From Rhipicephalus microplus (lineage: Eukaryota; Arthropoda; Arachnida; Ixodida; Ixodidae): 64,000 bases of DNA. The notes beneath the pieces are model-generated. The model worked only from the letters and a program-made list of their open reading frames with translations. It did not search any database and was not told the DNA's origin. Each line of letters starts with the position of its first letter. The first letter of the stretch is position 1. The translations under genes and the position numbers were made by a program. Shown here piece after piece: positions 62,765 through 64,000 of this stretch. Where the stretch lies: the NCBI RefSeq assembly GCF_043290135.1, contig NW_027464778.1, forward strand, positions 1 to 64,000. Direction: 5' to 3'.

Positions 62765-63185
62765 ACCCAAACAGGTGACGCGGCCGTGTTTCGCTTCGCA
62801 GTCACGATGGCTCTGTTCGTACCCTCAAGCGTGTTTGTTTTTCTATACTTTATATATATTTCCTCGCGACATCAGTTAGCCACAAGTGCGCGACGCCAAA
62901 TGCTGCAAAGAGACAACCAAATCACGCAGCTCGGCACCGAAAAAGACAGAAAAGAGCATGTAAGCGTTGTCATTTCTCATTAAAAAAAAAAAAAAAAAAA
63001 GCTCCACACGTAACCGTCTATCCTTACGATGACACCTGAACGGGTCAGCACAGGGACAGAGTAAATTTAATACCTTTGAATAGAAAAACAAACGTAAGGT
63101 AAAAAAAAAAGAGAGAGAGAGAGAGAGAACCCGCCGTTAGCGCATTCCATTTGGTGCTTCTAACACAATTTATTTCGTCTATCTT

Positions 63186-63581
63186 GCTAGGCAGCGCAGC
63201 CACTATTACACAGAACACACAACACAAGCGCTTAACTTCAACTAAACGTTTATTGCAAAAAAAAAAAAAAATTGTCCAGAATATGGCACAAAAACTTGTT
63301 CAGCTTCAAAAGAAATGAAAGGAAATGACACGCGATGATTTCGAGTGTGTTAGTGCACTCTCTATCGCGCTCACGCGGAAAGAACTGTTTTTTGGATGGG
63401 GTGATAGAGAATAACAGACAGTAATGTGCGGGACTGGCACGTGTGCTTTTTGTTGTCTACCTTTTACTATTCTTTTTCTCTGTTCACCCCCTTTATAAAC
63501 TCTGACGTTTGCAATGAAAGTTCAGTTGAAGTTAAGCGCTTGTGTTGTGAGGTCTGTGTAATAGTGGCTGCGCTTCCTAGC
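63186..63581. repeat. inverted repeat IR1, unit 7
   Basis: Arms 63186-63259 and 63508-63581. Confidence 0.8.
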
Positions 63582-64000
63582 GAGATGGATCCTTACCAAC
63601 TGGCCCGATACAATTGTTTATTTCGTCTCTCGGTAAAACTTCATCACCTCCTACGAGTGCACCCAAAAGTTGCGCCGGGGTCCAGCAGCCCAAGTCACCA
63701 TGGCGTTACGCAAACAGAAGCCCTCAAAAACACCTTACAAGCGGCGGGCAAAAAGGTAAACACATAAATGAAATTGACACACCACAGGGTCGCAGCACGG
63801 CTGCTGCACACACACCGACTGAAGCTAGCCTACCTTTTCTCTGTCTACTCATAATGATACACACTTTTACCTTGAATTTGTCAAAGCTGAGCCATTTCTT
63901 CGTAATAACGACGCGCCGACGTTCCGTTCTTCCGCGCGCTAGACAACGGCAGCCACGTACGTACAAAACATGACAGCAAAAGAGGGTGCGGCCGGAGTAC

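Overview
The window is a stretch of a eukaryotic tandem histone array. It holds six complete head-to-tail repeat units and the first 4.6 kb of a seventh. Each unit codes for one H2B (minus strand), one H2A (plus), one H3 (minus) and one H4 (minus). H2B and H2A diverge from a 275-bp promoter region, H2A and H3 converge, and H4 follows upstream of H3. No H1 gene is visible. The proteins are core canonical histones (H3 is the replication-dependent H3.2 type), identical in every intact copy. Every gene has a 16-nt 3' stem-loop, the processing signal of metazoan replication-dependent histone mRNAs. Protein type, short leaders and I-like LINE debris point to an arthropod. I favour a chelicerate, probably a hard tick, but that is an impression from repeat and histone character, not a proof.

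Unit starts (arbitrary phase) are 1, 10825, 20282, 30083, 40205, 49238 and 59374. Within a unit the order is: AT-rich spacer (about 1.9 kb), H2B, divergent promoter, H2A, 1.3-kb spacer with a 74-bp inverted repeat, H3, 2.2-kb spacer with a second inverted repeat and an old retroposon tail, H4, then about 2 kb of spacer with a decayed LINE C-terminus.

The most notable feature is a short (about 327-338 bp) retroposon-like element that occurs ten times and only at two positions: the putative transcription start (cap box CATTCG) of H2A and that of H4, always sense to the histone gene. Its 3' end is an ACC repeat abutting the ATTCG of the target, and it is flanked by roughly 9-11 bp target duplications. 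Its own 5' end reads (G)1-3ATTCGCT, repeating the target motif. Units carry zero, one or two copies per site (H2A: 2,0,0,1,-,1,1; H4: 2,0,1,1,0,1). The 5' junctions differ between copies while the 3' junction is constant, which suggests several independent insertions by a site-specific element that recognises the histone initiator. I know of no described element with this target, but no database search was possible.

Unit 5 carries a 426-bp deletion that removes the shared H2B/H2A promoter and the first 65 codons of H2A, leaving an H2A pseudogene and a promoterless H2B. The element copies plus this deletion account for almost all length differences between units (9033 to 10824 bp).
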